The position numbers and the translations under genes were made by a program. The notes under the pieces were generated by a model that was given only the letters and a program-made list of their open reading frames with translations, ran no database searches and had not been told where the DNA came from. A stretch of DNA of 64,000 nucleotides, from assembly GCF_001591665.1 (NCBI RefSeq), contig NZ_BCVI01000039.1, positions 62,001 through 126,000 on the forward strand, in the 5' to 3' direction. The stretch is from Neobacillus soli NBRC 102451 (lineage in GTDB: Bacteria; Bacillota; Bacilli; Bacillales; Cytobacillaceae). Positions 9,611 through 20,001 of the stretch are shown here, one piece after another (the stretch's first letter is position 1; the number at the start of each line of letters is the position of its first letter).

Positions 9611-9868
9611 ATGAGTTTCATTTGGACATTAATTATTGGTGGGATTATTGGTTGGTTAGCAGGCCTTATCGTAGGAAGAGATGTACCGGGCGGCATTATT
9701 GGTAATATCATTGCTGGATTTGTGGGGGCATGGCTGGGGACAATGGTTTTAGGAAATTGGGGACCGCATGTAGCCAATTTCGCAATAATACCTGCCATCA
9801 TTGGGGCGGCAGTCCTAGCACTTCTGCTAAGCTTCATTATGCGAGCCTTTAGAAAAGCTGATAAATAA
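9611..9868 (+). CDS. GlsB/YeaQ/YmgE family stress-response membrane protein
   Basis: An 85-residue, glycine-rich membrane protein with three hydrophobic segments: about 3-20, 28-48 and 58-78. The opening SFIWTLIIGGIIGWLAG and the following PGGIIGNIIAGFVGAWLG are characteristic of the transglycosylase-associated (GlsB/YeaQ) family, whose members are often induced by general stress; the molecular role is not known. AAGGAGTG lies eight bases upstream of ATG. It is monocistronic, with its own terminator. Confidence 0.9.
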   Translation: MSFIWTLIIGGIIGWLAGLIVGRDVPGGIIGNIIAGFVGAWLGTMVLGNWGPHVANFAIIPAIIGAAVLALLLSFIMRAFRKADK

Positions 9869-9890
9869 ACGAACAATTATCTTGCCAAAT

Positions 9891-9920
9891 GAAAAAGCCT
9901 CCTATACGGGAGGCTTTTTC
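9891..9920. terminator. bidirectional terminator
   Basis: AAAAAGCCTCC and GGAGGCTTTTT arms around a short loop, lying between the convergent GlsB-like and RluA genes. Confidence 0.9.
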
Positions 9921-9944
9921 ATTGTTAGCAGCATTTTTTGCTAT

Positions 9945-10868
9945 TTAAATCAAATTAATATCTATATTTTTAAAAATAACCGGTTTATCTGTAAATGGTG
10001 CATAACATTCAATCTTTTCATAAGAAAATGGGTGGTTAAATTCAAGTTTAGCGGCGTGAAGGGCTTGTCTGTTTACTACTGGTTCTCCTCCATACAAAAT
10101 ATCCCCTGCTAGCGGGTGCCCTATGTGGCTTAAATGAACCCTGATTTGATGTGTTCTCCCTGTATCAAGCCAGCATTTTACAATCGATTGTCGGTTGTTT
10201 TTATCCTCTTTTAACACGGTAAAATGTGTTATTGCATCCTGTCCAGAAGGAGATACCCTTCTTTTCGTTGGATGATGTCGATCCCGTCCGATTGGCGCAT
10301 TAATTATTCCCTTTTTTGGCTGAAGAAGTCCATGGACCAATGCAAGATACGTTCTTTTGATTTCCCGTTTTACGAGCATTCTGTCAAATATTGCACCAGC
10401 TAATACATGCTTAGCGAATAGGATTGCACCTGAAGTATCCCGATCAAGTCGATGGATTTGCCGGATGTTCCTTAATTCCCCGCTTGATTGCAGATAATAT
10501 TGCAGAGCGTTAACAAGTGACGTTGTATCCGCTTCAGGGTCGTTTGGATGGGTGGTGATAAATGGCGGTTTATTAACAACCATAACATGGTCATCCTCAT
10601 AAAGAATATCAACCTCCATATAATTAGGTATGATATGTAATTCCTCTTCCTGAAATAATTTGAACTGGAGTTTAGCACCTTCTGCCAGCGGTATATTCCA
10701 ATTGGCACGATCCCCATTTAATAAAACCTTATCCTCCATTCGGAAACTATGAGTTAATTTTTTAGGTGCTTCCCATACAAGGCGAAATATCTGCTCAAGC
10801 GTTTTGCCTTCCCATGCCAATGGAACAACGATTTGAAACCATTCACCCATTCGTATTGTTTTTAGCAT
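9945..10868 (-). CDS. yhcT: RluA-family RNA pseudouridine synthase
   Basis: A 307-residue enzyme that isomerises uridine to pseudouridine in RNA. Residues about 1-85 form an S4-like or linker region, followed by the catalytic domain with IHRLDRDTSGAILFAK, where the Asp after HRL-R is the nucleophile. GRTHQIRVHLSHIGHPLAGD is the second family signature. The start is supported by AAGGAGAA six bases upstream. The divergent neighbour is yhcU, as in B. subtilis, which supports the yhcT assignment. The RNA target cannot be read from sequence. Confidence 0.88.
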   Translation of the reverse strand: MLKTIRMGEWFQIVVPLAWEGKTLEQIFRLVWEAPKKLTHSFRMEDKVLLNGDRANWNIPLAEGAKLQFKLFQEEELHIIPNYMEVDILYEDDHVMVVNKPPFITTHPNDPEADTTSLVNALQYYLQSSGELRNIRQIHRLDRDTSGAILFAKHVLAGAIFDRMLVKREIKRTYLALVHGLLQPKKGIINAPIGRDRHHPTKRRVSPSGQDAITHFTVLKEDKNNRQSIVKCWLDTGRTHQIRVHLSHIGHPLAGDILYGGEPVVNRQALHAAKLEFNHPFSYEKIECYAPFTDKPVIFKNIDINLI

Positions 10869-10984
10869 AAATTCTCCTTCTTCATCAAAACGGTTATAAT
10901 TACCACCGTATTTTCATATTTAATTATGTTATTCTTATCCTATATAATACGACAGAAATAAGCGATGGCAAAGGTGGGTTATAA

Positions 10985-11371
10985 GTGAAAATTGTGTTTG
11001 CCCCAACACCAAGTCAAGAAGAAGAAATAAATGGGCTTGTAAGGTATTTTTATTCCAATATTTTTCCTCTCTATTTTACGGATGAGGAAATTTGTCAGTT
11101 TCAGCAGTTAAAGGTTTTGCATCCTTCTAAAGATTTTAACACCTTAAAAGATGCCTTTCAGGTAATGACGTGTATTCAAACATTGATCTCAATTCTTGAA
11201 TTCTCACAACTGGATGAACAGTATTCAACCCTATTTAATAAAAATGTTGATAATCTGCTGGAATTTGGATTGTTTTTCCCATTTGAATATGATCAGTTTG
11301 TAGAGGTAAAAAGTATGAAAATCAACATGCTAAGTATTTATTCAAAAGCGGATAATGAATTACTTGTATAG
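10985..11371 (+). CDS. yhcU: YhcU family protein (DUF5365)
   Basis: A 128-residue acidic cytosolic protein beginning with GTG after AAAGGTGGG. It has no membrane segment or recognisable catalytic motif. The sequence MKIVFAPTPSQEEEI with a central FTDEEICQF region fits the YhcU/DUF5365 family of Bacillaceae, of unknown function. Divergent placement next to the yhcT-like gene agrees with B. subtilis. It has its own terminator. Confidence 0.75.
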   Translation: MKIVFAPTPSQEEEINGLVRYFYSNIFPLYFTDEEICQFQQLKVLHPSKDFNTLKDAFQVMTCIQTLISILEFSQLDEQYSTLFNKNVDNLLEFGLFFPFEYDQFVEVKSMKINMLSIYSKADNELLV

Positions 11372-11381
11372 GGGTGAGGGA

Positions 11382-11417
11382 AACAAGCCTGCTTTTGAAG
11401 CAGGCTTGTTTTTTTCA
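11382..11417 (+). terminator. intrinsic terminator after yhcU
   Basis: AACAAGCCTGC and GCAGGCTTGTT arms followed by a long T-run. Confidence 0.93.
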
Positions 11418-11579
11418 TTCACTTATTTGGAGAATTTAAGGTAATATAGAGAGGGGAAATAGAAAAAGTTTACCATGATTAACTGCGAAAATTGTCGGCT
11501 AATTTCATGTGCCTTTTAGAGGAGTAACGGCCTTGAACTTAGAAACAATATACAGTAGACATAAATTGGAGGGTAACAA

Positions 11580-13322
11580 ATGAATTGGAAAGAAACTGTA
11601 AAGAGTTGGATGGAATATGAAGGACTGGATACGGAATTACAAAATCAACTAGCGGACTTAAAAACGGATGAAAAACAGCTTGAAGAGGCCTTTTATAAAA
11701 ATTTAGAATTCGGTACCGGCGGTATGCGTGGTGAAATAGGGGCTGGTACAAACCGAATGAATATCTATACAGTCCGCAAGGCTTCTGCGGGTCTTGCTGC
11801 ATACATAGAGGAACATGGTAAAGAGGCTAAAGATCGCGGCGTTGTCATTGCCTTTGATTCTCGTCACAAATCGCCGGAATTCGCGATGGAGGCTGCTAAA
11901 GCACTTGCATCAAAAGGTATTCAGACATATGTATTTAATGAATTACGGCCCACACCTGAGTTATCGTTTGCCTTAAGATACTTACAAGCTTTTTCAGGAA
12001 TTGTCATTACGGCAAGTCATAACCCACCAGAATATAACGGCTACAAGGTTTATGGTTCTGATGGCGGCCAGCTGCCACCTGAAGCAGCAGATCAGGTTAT
12101 TGCTAAGGTAAATGAAATTGCGAACGAATTATTAATAGAGGTCGATTGTGAAGAAAATTTAAAAGCAGCAGGGTTAATTAAAACGATCGGTTCTGAAATT
12201 GATGAGGCTTATATTGAAAAATTAAAAACGATTTCAGAAAATCCTGGCCTTGCAAACGAAACGGATCTGAAAATTGTTTTTACACCTTTACATGGAACAG
12301 CGAATAAGCCAGTACGTGCTGCCCTTGCCGCGTTAGGTTATAAAAATGTTACGGTCGTGAAGGAACAGGAACTGCCAGATCCGGAGTTTTCAACAGTTAA
12401 GAGTCCAAACCCAGAAGAACATGCTGCCTTTGAATTAGCGATTCGTGATGGAAAAAGGGTGGGCGCAGACCTGTTAATTGCTACTGACCCAGATGCGGAC
12501 CGCTTAGGTATCGCCGTTCTTAATCCAGAGGGCGAATATGTTGTCCTGACAGGCAACCAAACGGGTGCTTTACTACTTGATTACATTCTTTCGCAGAAAA
12601 AAGAAAAAGGAATTCTTGCGCAAAATGGGGTTGTTTTAAAAACAATCGTTACCTCTGAAATAGGAAGAAAGATTGCTCATGCATATCACCTAGAAACAGT
12701 TGATGTCTTAACAGGATTTAAGTTTATTGCTGAAAAGATTAATGAATATGAAGCAGCAGGTGATCGTAAATTCTTATTCGGTTATGAGGAGTCCTACGGC
12801 TATTTGATCGGTGACTTTGCCCGCGATAAGGATGCTGTTCAAGCAGCCCTATTGGCGACAGAAGTTGCGGCTTTTTATAAAAAACAAAGCCTGTCCCTCT
12901 ATGAAGGGTTAATGCAAGTATTTGAAAAGTATGGATATTACCAAGAGGGCCTCCGTTCCTTAACCTTAAAAGGAAAAGATGGGGCAGAAATGATTCAGCG
13001 ATTACTAGCATCATTTCGTGCCGCGCCAATTACAAAGCTTGGTTCTTTGGAAGTTTCAACCACGGAAGATTATTTAACAAGCATTATTGTAACAAATAAT
13101 AAAGAAGAGAAAATTGAGTTACCAAAATCAAATGTTTTAAAATATACCTTTGAAGATGGTTCGTGGGTTTGTTTACGACCATCAGGAACAGAACCTAAAG
13201 TGAAATTTTACTTTGGCGTAAATAGTCTGACTCTGGAGGAAAGCAAAAGAAAATTAGCAGCAATTGAGAAGGATTTTATGGATCTAGTCGATAAAAAAGT
13301 AAAAATGGTTCGAGAATTTTAA
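11580..13322 (+). CDS. pgcA: alpha-phosphoglucomutase
   Basis: A 580-residue phosphohexomutase of the PgcA type, interconverting glucose 6-phosphate and glucose 1-phosphate; it feeds UDP-glucose for teichoic acid glycosylation and glucolipid anchors. The phosphoserine loop is [14 protein letters not shown] (serine near residue 145). The metal loop is DPDADRLG, the sugar-binding loop GYEESYGYL, and the C-terminal phosphate-binding loop [10 protein letters not shown]. Length matches the B. subtilis enzyme. ATG follows TTGGAGGG by six bases. The SDR gene follows 47 bases later, possibly in the same transcript. Confidence 0.95.
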   Translation: MNWKETVKSWMEYEGLDTELQNQLADLKTDEKQLEEAFYKNLEFGTGGMRGEIGAGTNRMNIYTVRKASAGLAAYIEEHGKEAKDRGVVIAFDSRHKSPEFAMEAAKALASKGIQTYVFNELRPTPELSFALRYLQAFSGIVITASHNPPEYNGYKVYGSDGGQLPPEAADQVIAKVNEIANELLIEVDCEENLKAAGLIKTIGSEIDEAYIEKLKTISENPGLANETDLKIVFTPLHGTANKPVRAALAALGYKNVTVVKEQELPDPEFSTVKSPNPEEHAAFELAIRDGKRVGADLLIATDPDADRLGIAVLNPEGEYVVLTGNQTGALLLDYILSQKKEKGILAQNGVVLKTIVTSEIGRKIAHAYHLETVDVLTGFKFIAEKINEYEAAGDRKFLFGYEESYGYLIGDFARDKDAVQAALLATEVAAFYKKQSLSLYEGLMQVFEKYGYYQEGLRSLTLKGKDGAEMIQRLLASFRAAPITKLGSLEVSTTEDYLTSIIVTNNKEEKIELPKSNVLKYTFEDGSWVCLRPSGTEPKVKFYFGVNSLTLEESKRKLAAIEKDFMDLVDKKVKMVREF

Positions 13323-13369
13323 GTAAGTTAAAACAGCTAGTCATTTCATCATGAAAGGAAGAAAAAATT

Positions 13370-14092
13370 ATGCTTAAAGATCAAATCGCGATTGTCACCG
13401 GTGCTTCTAGAGGAATAGGTAAGGAAATAGCCACAAAACTGGCAGAACAAGGAATGAAATTAGCTATCGTTGGCAGTTCCTCACAAGTATCCGAAACTGC
13501 TGCAGATTTAAAGAAAATGGGTTATGAAAATATCCTCCCTGTTCAGGCGGATGTTTCAAAAGAAGAAGACATGGAGGAAGTTGTTAGGAAAACCATTGAA
13601 GCCTATGGCTCAGTAAACCTGCTCGTTAACAATGCAGGTGTTGGCTTCTTCAAACAAACGGAGGAAGTAACCGTTGACGAGTGGAAAAAGGTATTTGAGG
13701 TCAATGTCCAGGGTGTTTTTTTAGCTACGAAGGCGGTTCTCCCACATATGAAGGATCAAAAATCGGGGACGATTATTACCATTTCATCTGACGTTGCCCG
13801 CTATACCATTCCAAATGGAGCGGCATACACAGCTTCAAAATATGCGGTCCAAGGATTTTCAGGGTCAGTTGCTCAAGAAGTACGCGAATACGGAATTAGG
13901 GTAGGAACCATCAATCCGGGAATGGTGGATACGTATTTTGCCGATTCAACCCAAGGCTTGCCGGAGAAAACAGATTGGCTTAAGGTGGAGGACGTCGCAA
14001 ATGCTGTTGTTTACATGGCCTCTGCACCAAAACATATGTTAATTGATGAAATTGTCTTACACCCCTTCGCTCAACAATATCCTATAGCGTAA
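13370..14092 (+). CDS. short-chain dehydrogenase/reductase, FabG-like
   Basis: A 240-residue classical SDR. It has the cofactor motif GASRGIG near the N-terminus, NNAG near residue 86, and the catalytic Ser (ISSDVA), Tyr and Lys (YTASKYA). The family reduces carbonyls or oxidises alcohols with NAD(P)(H). The substrate is not evident; FabG similarity does not show a role in fatty acid synthesis. A perfect terminator follows, so it ends the pgcA transcript if co-transcribed. Confidence 0.85.
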   Translation: MLKDQIAIVTGASRGIGKEIATKLAEQGMKLAIVGSSSQVSETAADLKKMGYENILPVQADVSKEEDMEEVVRKTIEAYGSVNLLVNNAGVGFFKQTEEVTVDEWKKVFEVNVQGVFLATKAVLPHMKDQKSGTIITISSDVARYTIPNGAAYTASKYAVQGFSGSVAQEVREYGIRVGTINPGMVDTYFADSTQGLPEKTDWLKVEDVANAVVYMASAPKHMLIDEIVLHPFAQQYPIA

Positions 14093-14110
14093 GATTAAAT
14101 AAACCTATTG

Positions 14111-14147
14111 AAACACGGCTTCCGATTCAGGAAGCCGTGTTTTTTTG
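14111..14147. terminator. intrinsic terminator after the SDR gene
   Basis: ACACGGCTTCC and GGAAGCCGTGT arms with a seven-base T-run. It lies between convergent genes, but the strong U-tract favours the plus strand. Confidence 0.92.
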
Positions 14148-14209
14148 GTGGAATTCTTTGGTCCGGTTGTTAAAAGGTTCCTCAAAAAAAATAGTATCCA
14201 CTTGGTTTT

Positions 14210-14464
14210 TCAGGAAAGACTATACATCGGTATCCCATCTGAATCAGGTTCTGCAGTTTCGTTAGCATGGTCGATGTAACGAAGAAGGTTATATAGTTTC
14301 GTTTCAATCACAGTGTAGTCACGTTCAAAATTATAAGCATGCAGGAATTGTTCAATTCGTTTCGATAAAAATTGGTCTTTTGTTCGTACCATTAAAATCA
14401 GCAAATTATCCCATTCGGATCGATGTGTGTAGTATAACGCTCGGTCGTAATCCATTTTATTCAT
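14210..14464 (-). CDS. yhdB: YhdB family protein
   Basis: An 84-residue acidic protein, MNKMDYDRALYYTHRSEW at the start, matching what I know of the YhdB family of Bacillaceae; function unknown. It is soluble, with no motif suggesting activity. AAGGAGGAG precedes ATG by about ten bases. It is divergent from the M14 peptidase gene, and spoVR lies close by, as in B. subtilis, where yhdB and spoVR are near neighbours. Confidence 0.75.
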   Translation of the reverse strand: MNKMDYDRALYYTHRSEWDNLLILMVRTKDQFLSKRIEQFLHAYNFERDYTVIETKLYNLLRYIDHANETAEPDSDGIPMYSLS

Positions 14465-14605
14465 TTGTTTTTATCTCCTCCTTATTAGGAGTTGAGATTA
14501 TTGTATGACATTTTGAAGATAACTTTCACAGAAAATGTTGGACACTCAATGTTAGTGGCATTATCAACATTTACCTGTATACTTTGGTGCGCAAAGGGGG
14601 ATTTT

Positions 14606-15589
14606 ATGGCTAAATTCTTATTTATTCTTCTTATTATCTTCTTTTCATTTACTTCCACTGCACAGGCCAAAATAGTTAAAGTAAATAAACCTTATTCTTT
14701 TGTACGGCTAGAAAACGACCTTGAGGAAATTCGGGAAAAGTACAAAGAACAAATTGAAGTGAAATCAATTGGATCAACTCACTTTGGTCAACCTATTTGG
14801 GCTGCGAAGCTAGGGCAAGGTGAAACCAATATCATTTTAATTGGCACACATCATGGGCGAGAATGGCTGACAAGTATGCTTTTAATGAAAATGCTTGAGA
14901 CGTATGCTGATGCCTTTCAAGAAAGAGAGAAGTTTGGAACAAGGTCAACGAATATTTTAAATGAAGTATCGATTTGGTTTGTGCCGATGCTAAATCCAGA
15001 CGGCGCCGCTATCCAACAAAATAATCTAAAGATGTTTCCGCCCGAACATCAAGAACGATTGATATTAATGAATGAATGCTCACGCAATTTTAAAAGATGG
15101 AAAGCAAATGGCATGGGAATCGACCTTAATAGACAGTATCCTGCGGGCTGGGAAGCTTTAGATAAAGACCCTTCAGCGCCATATTATAAATTTTATAAAG
15201 GAAAGGAGCCCCTTGAAGCAAAGGAGGTCAAGGCTTTAACTAACTTTATAAGAGAAATAAACCCTTCGATTGCAGTCGCTTATCATACAGCAGGAAGGGA
15301 AATATTTTGGAACTTTAAAAATGGAAATCAGTTAAAGCGCGATAAGCGGATTGCAAAGAAAATAGCTCGATTGACCAGCTATAAATTAGCAAAGCCGGCG
15401 AAAGACTCTGTTGGCGGCGGCTTCACTGATTGGTTTATCACCACCTATCACCGCCCGGCATTAACGATTGAAATCAGTTTTCTAGTCGATGAAACGAATC
15501 CGCCTCTATCTGTCTTTAAAGAGGAATGGAAACGGAATCGCTATGTGGGCCTTAAACTTGCAGCCGAAGCGAAAAAAATCCCGCGCTAG
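14606..15589 (+). CDS. secreted M14-family zinc carboxypeptidase
   Basis: A 327-residue exported metallopeptidase. The signal peptide ends at about TAQA (residue 20). The M14 zinc ligands are visible as HHGRE (His and Glu) and AVAYHTAG (His), with the catalytic glutamate in LTIEISF. Lone M14 proteins of this size in spore formers often cleave gamma-D-glutamyl-diaminopimelate bonds in peptidoglycan; that role is inferred. I chose ATG 14606 because AAAGGGGG stands five bases upstream and it begins a good signal peptide; the open frame extends further upstream. spoVR follows after about 108 bases. Confidence 0.86.
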   Translation: MAKFLFILLIIFFSFTSTAQAKIVKVNKPYSFVRLENDLEEIREKYKEQIEVKSIGSTHFGQPIWAAKLGQGETNIILIGTHHGREWLTSMLLMKMLETYADAFQEREKFGTRSTNILNEVSIWFVPMLNPDGAAIQQNNLKMFPPEHQERLILMNECSRNFKRWKANGMGIDLNRQYPAGWEALDKDPSAPYYKFYKGKEPLEAKEVKALTNFIREINPSIAVAYHTAGREIFWNFKNGNQLKRDKRIAKKIARLTSYKLAKPAKDSVGGGFTDWFITTYHRPALTIEISFLVDETNPPLSVFKEEWKRNRYVGLKLAAEAKKIPR

Positions 15590-15697
15590 TCATACCTCAT
15601 GGAGCAAAGGGAAAAATAGTAGTAGTTTCTCTATCTTGTTTCATCATTCCCCTTTTTACTTCATACATTGTGGTAAGAGGAAAAGGGGGAGTGGCTA

Positions 15698-17113
15698 ATG
15701 GATGTGGAAGGTCGCAAGCAACTTGAATACGCCATCAGTGAGATTACTGAAATAGCAACAGGCTTTGGCTTAGATTTTTATCCGATGCGTTATGAAATCT
15801 GTCCTGCTGAAATCATTTATACATTTGGAGCTTATGGAATGCCGACCCGATTTTCGCATTGGAGCTTCGGTAAGCAATTTCATAAGATGAAGCTTCATTA
15901 TGATTTAGGACTTAGTAAAATCTATGAACTAGTTATTAATTCAAATCCTTGCTATGCCTTTTTGCTTGATTCTAACTCGCTTATTCAAAATAAACTTATT
16001 GTCGCTCACGTTTTAGCTCATTGTGACTTTTTTAAAAATAATGTTCGCTTTCAAAATACAAAGCGGGATATGGTCGAAAGTATGGCAGCTACAGCTGAAA
16101 GAATTCACCAATATGAAATCAAATATGGAAAAAAGGAAGTAGAAACCTTTCTTGATGCAGTGTTGGCTATAGATGAACATATTGACCCCTCGCTGATGAG
16201 ACCAAACCTATCTTGGTCGATTGGGGACGATGAGGAAGATGAGGATCAGGAACACCATATTGTCACGCCTTACGATGATCTTTGGGGATTAGATAAAAAG
16301 GATAATAAAGAGTCAAATCAACCGATCAAAAAGAAATTTCCGCCCAGGCCGGAAAAGGACTTGCTGCTATTTATCGAAACCTATAGCAGGGAACTGGAGG
16401 ATTGGCAGCGGGATATCTTAACAATGATGCGGGAGGAAATGCTCTACTTCTGGCCGCAGCTTGAAACAAAAATTATGAACGAAGGCTGGGCATCCTACTG
16501 GCATCAACGAATTTTAAGGGAAATGGATTTAACAAGCGGAGAAGCGATTGAATTCGCTAAATTGAATGCTGGAGTTGTGCAGCCATCGAAAACGGGCATT
16601 AATCCATACTACTTAGGAATCAAGATTTTTGAAGATATAGAAGAACGCTATAATAATCCAACGGAAGAGATGAAGCTTAGGGGAGCAGTTCCGGGCTCAG
16701 GCAGGGAAAAAATGTTTGAGGTGCGGGAAGTAGAATCGGATATTTCTTTCCTTCGTAATTATTTAAACAAGGATCTTGTGATGAGAGAAGACATGTATCT
16801 TTTCCAAAAGCAAGGAAGGGATTATAAAATCGTTGACAAGCAATGGGAGCAAATCCGCGACCAATTAGTAAATATGCGGGTAAATGGCGGGTTCCCTTAT
16901 ATCACCGTCAATGAAGGTGACTACATGAAAAACGGCGAGTTGTACTTGAAGCATTGGTATGAGGGAGTCGAACTCGACGTGAAATATCTTGAAAAAGTAT
17001 TGCCATATATTCAGCAGCTATGGGGCCGACCAGTTCATATTGAATCAATGATTGAAGAAAGAAAAATGCTGTTCACTTATGACGGGAAAGGGGTTCACCG
17101 AAAGTATTTATAA
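15698..17113 (+). CDS. spoVR: SpoVR family protein
   Basis: A 471-residue protein of the SpoVR family, required for a normal spore cortex in B. subtilis; the biochemical activity is unknown. Recognisable parts are the N-terminal [20 protein letters not shown], the histidine-containing [13 protein letters not shown], and the central [12 protein letters not shown]. Length agrees with the family. There is no signal peptide, so it acts in the cytosol, probably of the mother cell. GGGGGAGTGG precedes ATG. A shared terminator separates it from the convergent ald gene. Confidence 0.95.
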   Translation: MDVEGRKQLEYAISEITEIATGFGLDFYPMRYEICPAEIIYTFGAYGMPTRFSHWSFGKQFHKMKLHYDLGLSKIYELVINSNPCYAFLLDSNSLIQNKLIVAHVLAHCDFFKNNVRFQNTKRDMVESMAATAERIHQYEIKYGKKEVETFLDAVLAIDEHIDPSLMRPNLSWSIGDDEEDEDQEHHIVTPYDDLWGLDKKDNKESNQPIKKKFPPRPEKDLLLFIETYSRELEDWQRDILTMMREEMLYFWPQLETKIMNEGWASYWHQRILREMDLTSGEAIEFAKLNAGVVQPSKTGINPYYLGIKIFEDIEERYNNPTEEMKLRGAVPGSGREKMFEVREVESDISFLRNYLNKDLVMREDMYLFQKQGRDYKIVDKQWEQIRDQLVNMRVNGGFPYITVNEGDYMKNGELYLKHWYEGVELDVKYLEKVLPYIQQLWGRPVHIESMIEERKMLFTYDGKGVHRKYL

Positions 17114-17118
17114 ACATT

Positions 17119-17152
17119 AAAAATCCCCTCAGAAATTTCTGAGGGGATTTCA
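17119..17152. terminator. bidirectional terminator between spoVR and ald
   Basis: AAATCCCCTCAGAAA pairs with TTTCTGAGGGGATTT, a near-perfect palindrome flanked by A- and T-rich sequence. Confidence 0.9.
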
Positions 17153-17160
17153 ATTTCCTA

Positions 17161-18294
17161 TTAAATAGCAGCAAGTTCTTTTTCTAATGCCTTTTCTACA
17201 GTTACATAATCATAACCAAGGTCCTTTGCTACTGCTTCGTAAGTGATTTCTCCGCTCGCAACGTTAACGCCAAGCAATAAAGCAGCATTTTCAGAAATGG
17301 CTTTGAAAACCCCTTTATTTGCAATTTGTAATGCGTATGGAACCGTGACGTTTGTTAAAGCAATTGTTGAAGTTCTAGGAACGGCACCAGGCATATTTGC
17401 AACAGAATAGTGGACAACACCATGCTTTACAAATGTTGGGTTATCATGGGTTGTTACATGGTCGATTGTCTCGACAATACCGCCTTGATCAATCGCGACA
17501 TCGACAATCACTGAACCAGGCTTCATTGCCTTAACCATTTCCTCTTTAACAAGCTTAGGAGCTTTAGCACCAGGAATAAGTACAGCCCCAATTAAAAGGT
17601 CAGCTTCTGCAACGGCTTCAGCGATGTTGAAAGGATTAGACATTAACGTTTTGATTTGATTTCCGAAAATGTCATCGAGCTGACGTAAGCGGTCAGCACT
17701 TAAGTCGATGATGGTCACATCTGCACCTAAACCGATGGCCATTTTAGCTGCATTTGTTCCAACAATCCCGCCGCCGACAATGGTTACCTTGCCGCGGTTA
17801 ACCCCTGGTACACCTGCAAGCAGGATTCCTTGGCCGCCGTTATTTTTTTGTAAGAACTGTGCTCCAATTTGAGCCGCCATACGTCCAGCGACCTCACTCA
17901 TTGGTGTAAGGAGTGGAAGCGTTCTGTTTACTGATACGGTTTCATAAGCAACTGCGATGACACCTTTCTCTCTAAGAGCTTGTGCCAAAGCGGGCTCAGC
18001 TGCGAGATGAAGATATGTAAATAAAATTAATCCCGGACGGAAGTATTGGTACTCACTGGAAAGAGGTTCTTTTACCTTCATAATCATTTCAGCTTTCGTC
18101 CACACTTGTTCAGCATTATCAATAATCTCAGCGCCGGCTTTGGCGTAATCGTCGTTGGTGAAACCGCTTCCAATTCCAGCGTCCTTTTCAACTAATACAG
18201 AATGGCCAGCAGTTAAGAATGAAACAACACCCGCTGGAGTAAGCGCTACTCGATTTTCATTATTTTTAATTTCTTTAGGTACCCCAATAAACAT
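17161..18294 (-). CDS. ald: alanine dehydrogenase
   Basis: A 377-residue NAD-dependent enzyme converting L-alanine to pyruvate and ammonium, used in alanine catabolism and needed for efficient sporulation in B. subtilis. The N-terminal signature is [18 protein letters not shown], with the substrate-binding segment LFTYLHLA and the Rossmann motif [14 protein letters not shown]. Length is typical for the hexameric family. GGGGAGGAATAG precedes ATG. The PucR-type regulator gene lies directly upstream in the same direction, separated by 127 bases that should hold the ald promoter. Confidence 0.97.
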   Translation of the reverse strand: MFIGVPKEIKNNENRVALTPAGVVSFLTAGHSVLVEKDAGIGSGFTNDDYAKAGAEIIDNAEQVWTKAEMIMKVKEPLSSEYQYFRPGLILFTYLHLAAEPALAQALREKGVIAVAYETVSVNRTLPLLTPMSEVAGRMAAQIGAQFLQKNNGGQGILLAGVPGVNRGKVTIVGGGIVGTNAAKMAIGLGADVTIIDLSADRLRQLDDIFGNQIKTLMSNPFNIAEAVAEADLLIGAVLIPGAKAPKLVKEEMVKAMKPGSVIVDVAIDQGGIVETIDHVTTHDNPTFVKHGVVHYSVANMPGAVPRTSTIALTNVTVPYALQIANKGVFKAISENAALLLGVNVASGEITYEAVAKDLGYDYVTVEKALEKELAAI

Positions 18295-18421
18295 ATTCTA
18301 TTCCTCCCCAGTTAACTTCAAAATAGTTTTCCTATGGCTAAGTATAGAATGATTGCCAAAGAATTTCTTTGTTAAGAATGGAGAAAGATTTTCATCCTTT
18401 TTGGGGATTTTCACAAAATGT

Positions 18422-19660
18422 TCAAATCCCCTGGTATTTAGCCAATTTTAAATCCAAGTAAAGGATTATTTTTTGATTCGGGTCCTTGAAATTAACAGCC
18501 CCGATTTCGCTGATTCGTTTAAGTCGATAATTTAATGTGTTAGCATGAACATTTAATTCCTTAGCCGCATCATTAATGTTGTTATCTTTATTTAAAAAGA
18601 CCTCTAAGGTTTCAACGAGATTACTGTTATGCTTCCCGTCATATTCATGAAGCCTCTTTAACGAGTAATTTTCATATTCTTCGTTTCTTCTTTTTTCTAA
18701 AATAAGATCAAAAAGCTGATAAATTCCTAGTTTTTGATAATTGAAGATGTCTTTTGTCTCTAAAGGGAATTTTTCTTTAATCGAAAAAACTTCCAAAATT
18801 TCCTCGTAGGCTTTGTTGGTTTTTTGGTAATCCTCACAAATACTGCTATAGACAGGATTAATATCCTTAATTCTATACCGTTCGCTCATTTTCAAGACAA
18901 ACACCCTCGCAAAGTGGTCAAGTTCATCGAAAGGATTTTCAAGGCCGGTTGCTGATACCAACAGAATAAGTTGATTACAATCTATTGTATAAAGGATGAT
19001 TTTCATTCGCTGATCTGTATTTAACAGGTAAGAGATATAGTGCTCCTCCTTGGAAGTGATGTTTTCCTGGAACTGAAAAACAAGAATGGCAAAGGAGGTG
19101 GGGGGCGTGATTTGCAAGGTATGGAAGTGCTTGATGATTTCATCTTTTGCTTTCAGATGCCCCGTTAATAGTTTCCAAAAGAATTCTTGCGAACTCTCTT
19201 CTTTTTTATTTTTCCTTGTCTGAAGCTGTAGTAGTTTATTTTTTACGGCATCCGCTGCTTTTTTTAATAGACTAAAATCCTCTACTGATAGGAACTTGTC
19301 AATTTCAATTGCCCAAATAAATCCTAATACCTCATCTTGCTTCCAAATAGAGATAGCTACCCGATTGCTAAGGCCAATATCGTTCATGCTTTTTACCCGA
19401 ATCGGTTCGTTCGTGTTTAAAAGAGCGGGAATTGTTCCTTCTTTCCATAATTGATTGATAACCTTTTCAGGCACCCTGCGGCCAATGATGGTAGAAATTC
19501 TTGCAGGGTCAGTGCGTTCATCATGGGTGCTATAGGCCAGAAGCCTGTGATTTGCATCTTCAATTGTAATCGGACACTTAAGGACCTGACTAATTAGGTC
19601 GGCGAATTCATCTAAACTATCAAAGGCAGTTTTAAATGGATCATGAAGTCTAGTGTTCAA
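18422..19660 (-). CDS. adeR: PucR/CdaR-type transcriptional regulator, probably activator of ald
   Basis: A regulator of about 412 residues. The first two thirds form a sensory region, and the C-terminus (last 60 residues) is a PucR-type helix-turn-helix around KELNVHANTLNYRLKRI. AdeR of B. subtilis activates ald; the position between ald and an amino-acid permease supports the same role here. No ATG exists near the N-terminus. I place the start at TTG 19660-19658 because GGAGGA sits about six bases before it; a TTG at 19675 lies upstream of that ribosome binding site and is less likely. Confidence 0.83.
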   Translation of the reverse strand: MNTRLHDPFKTAFDSLDEFADLISQVLKCPITIEDANHRLLAYSTHDERTDPARISTIIGRRVPEKVINQLWKEGTIPALLNTNEPIRVKSMNDIGLSNRVAISIWKQDEVLGFIWAIEIDKFLSVEDFSLLKKAADAVKNKLLQLQTRKNKKEESSQEFFWKLLTGHLKAKDEIIKHFHTLQITPPTSFAILVFQFQENITSKEEHYISYLLNTDQRMKIILYTIDCNQLILLVSATGLENPFDELDHFARVFVLKMSERYRIKDINPVYSSICEDYQKTNKAYEEILEVFSIKEKFPLETKDIFNYQKLGIYQLFDLILEKRRNEEYENYSLKRLHEYDGKHNSNLVETLEVFLNKDNNINDAAKELNVHANTLNYRLKRISEIGAVNFKDPNQKIILYLDLKLAKYQGI

Positions 19661-19852
19661 AGTAGGGTCCTCCAATTATGGAATGACATATAGTTGTCTT
19701 TTACATGTCTCGCAAGAATCAAGTTGTCTATGTTTTATTTTACAAAAAAAAAAAAATAATTTCATGTTTTTGTACAAAAGAATTTATAATTGATAATGGT
19801 AAAATAATTTCAGGTAAGTTTTAAAAGAGTGAATATTTTATTTATCTTAAAA

Positions 19853-19867
19853 TTGAAAGCGTTATCA
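19853..19867 (+). promoter_or_regulatory. cre box (CcpA site), consensus match
   Basis: TTGAAAGCGTTATCA fits WTGNAARCGNWWWCA at every position. It lies about 135 bases upstream of the amino-acid permease and about 190 upstream of adeR, so it could place the permease, adeR or both under carbon catabolite control by CcpA. CcpA control of amino-acid uptake and catabolism is common in bacilli. Confidence 0.7.
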
Positions 19868-20001
19868 CCCGATGCGGAGGGGTTGGGATAAAAAACTGCT
19901 ATAAAAAAGAATGATATTAATGCTATTCTAATAAAGAGAAGATAATACTTAAAGTGGGATGATAAGAAATTAGAAGCTTATTTATCAAGGGGGATTAATA
20001 T

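Noticed and set aside
11480-11520. 14-codon Cys-containing ORF before pgcA
   Set aside because: The nearest ribosome-binding-like sequence is too far upstream and the frame is very short.
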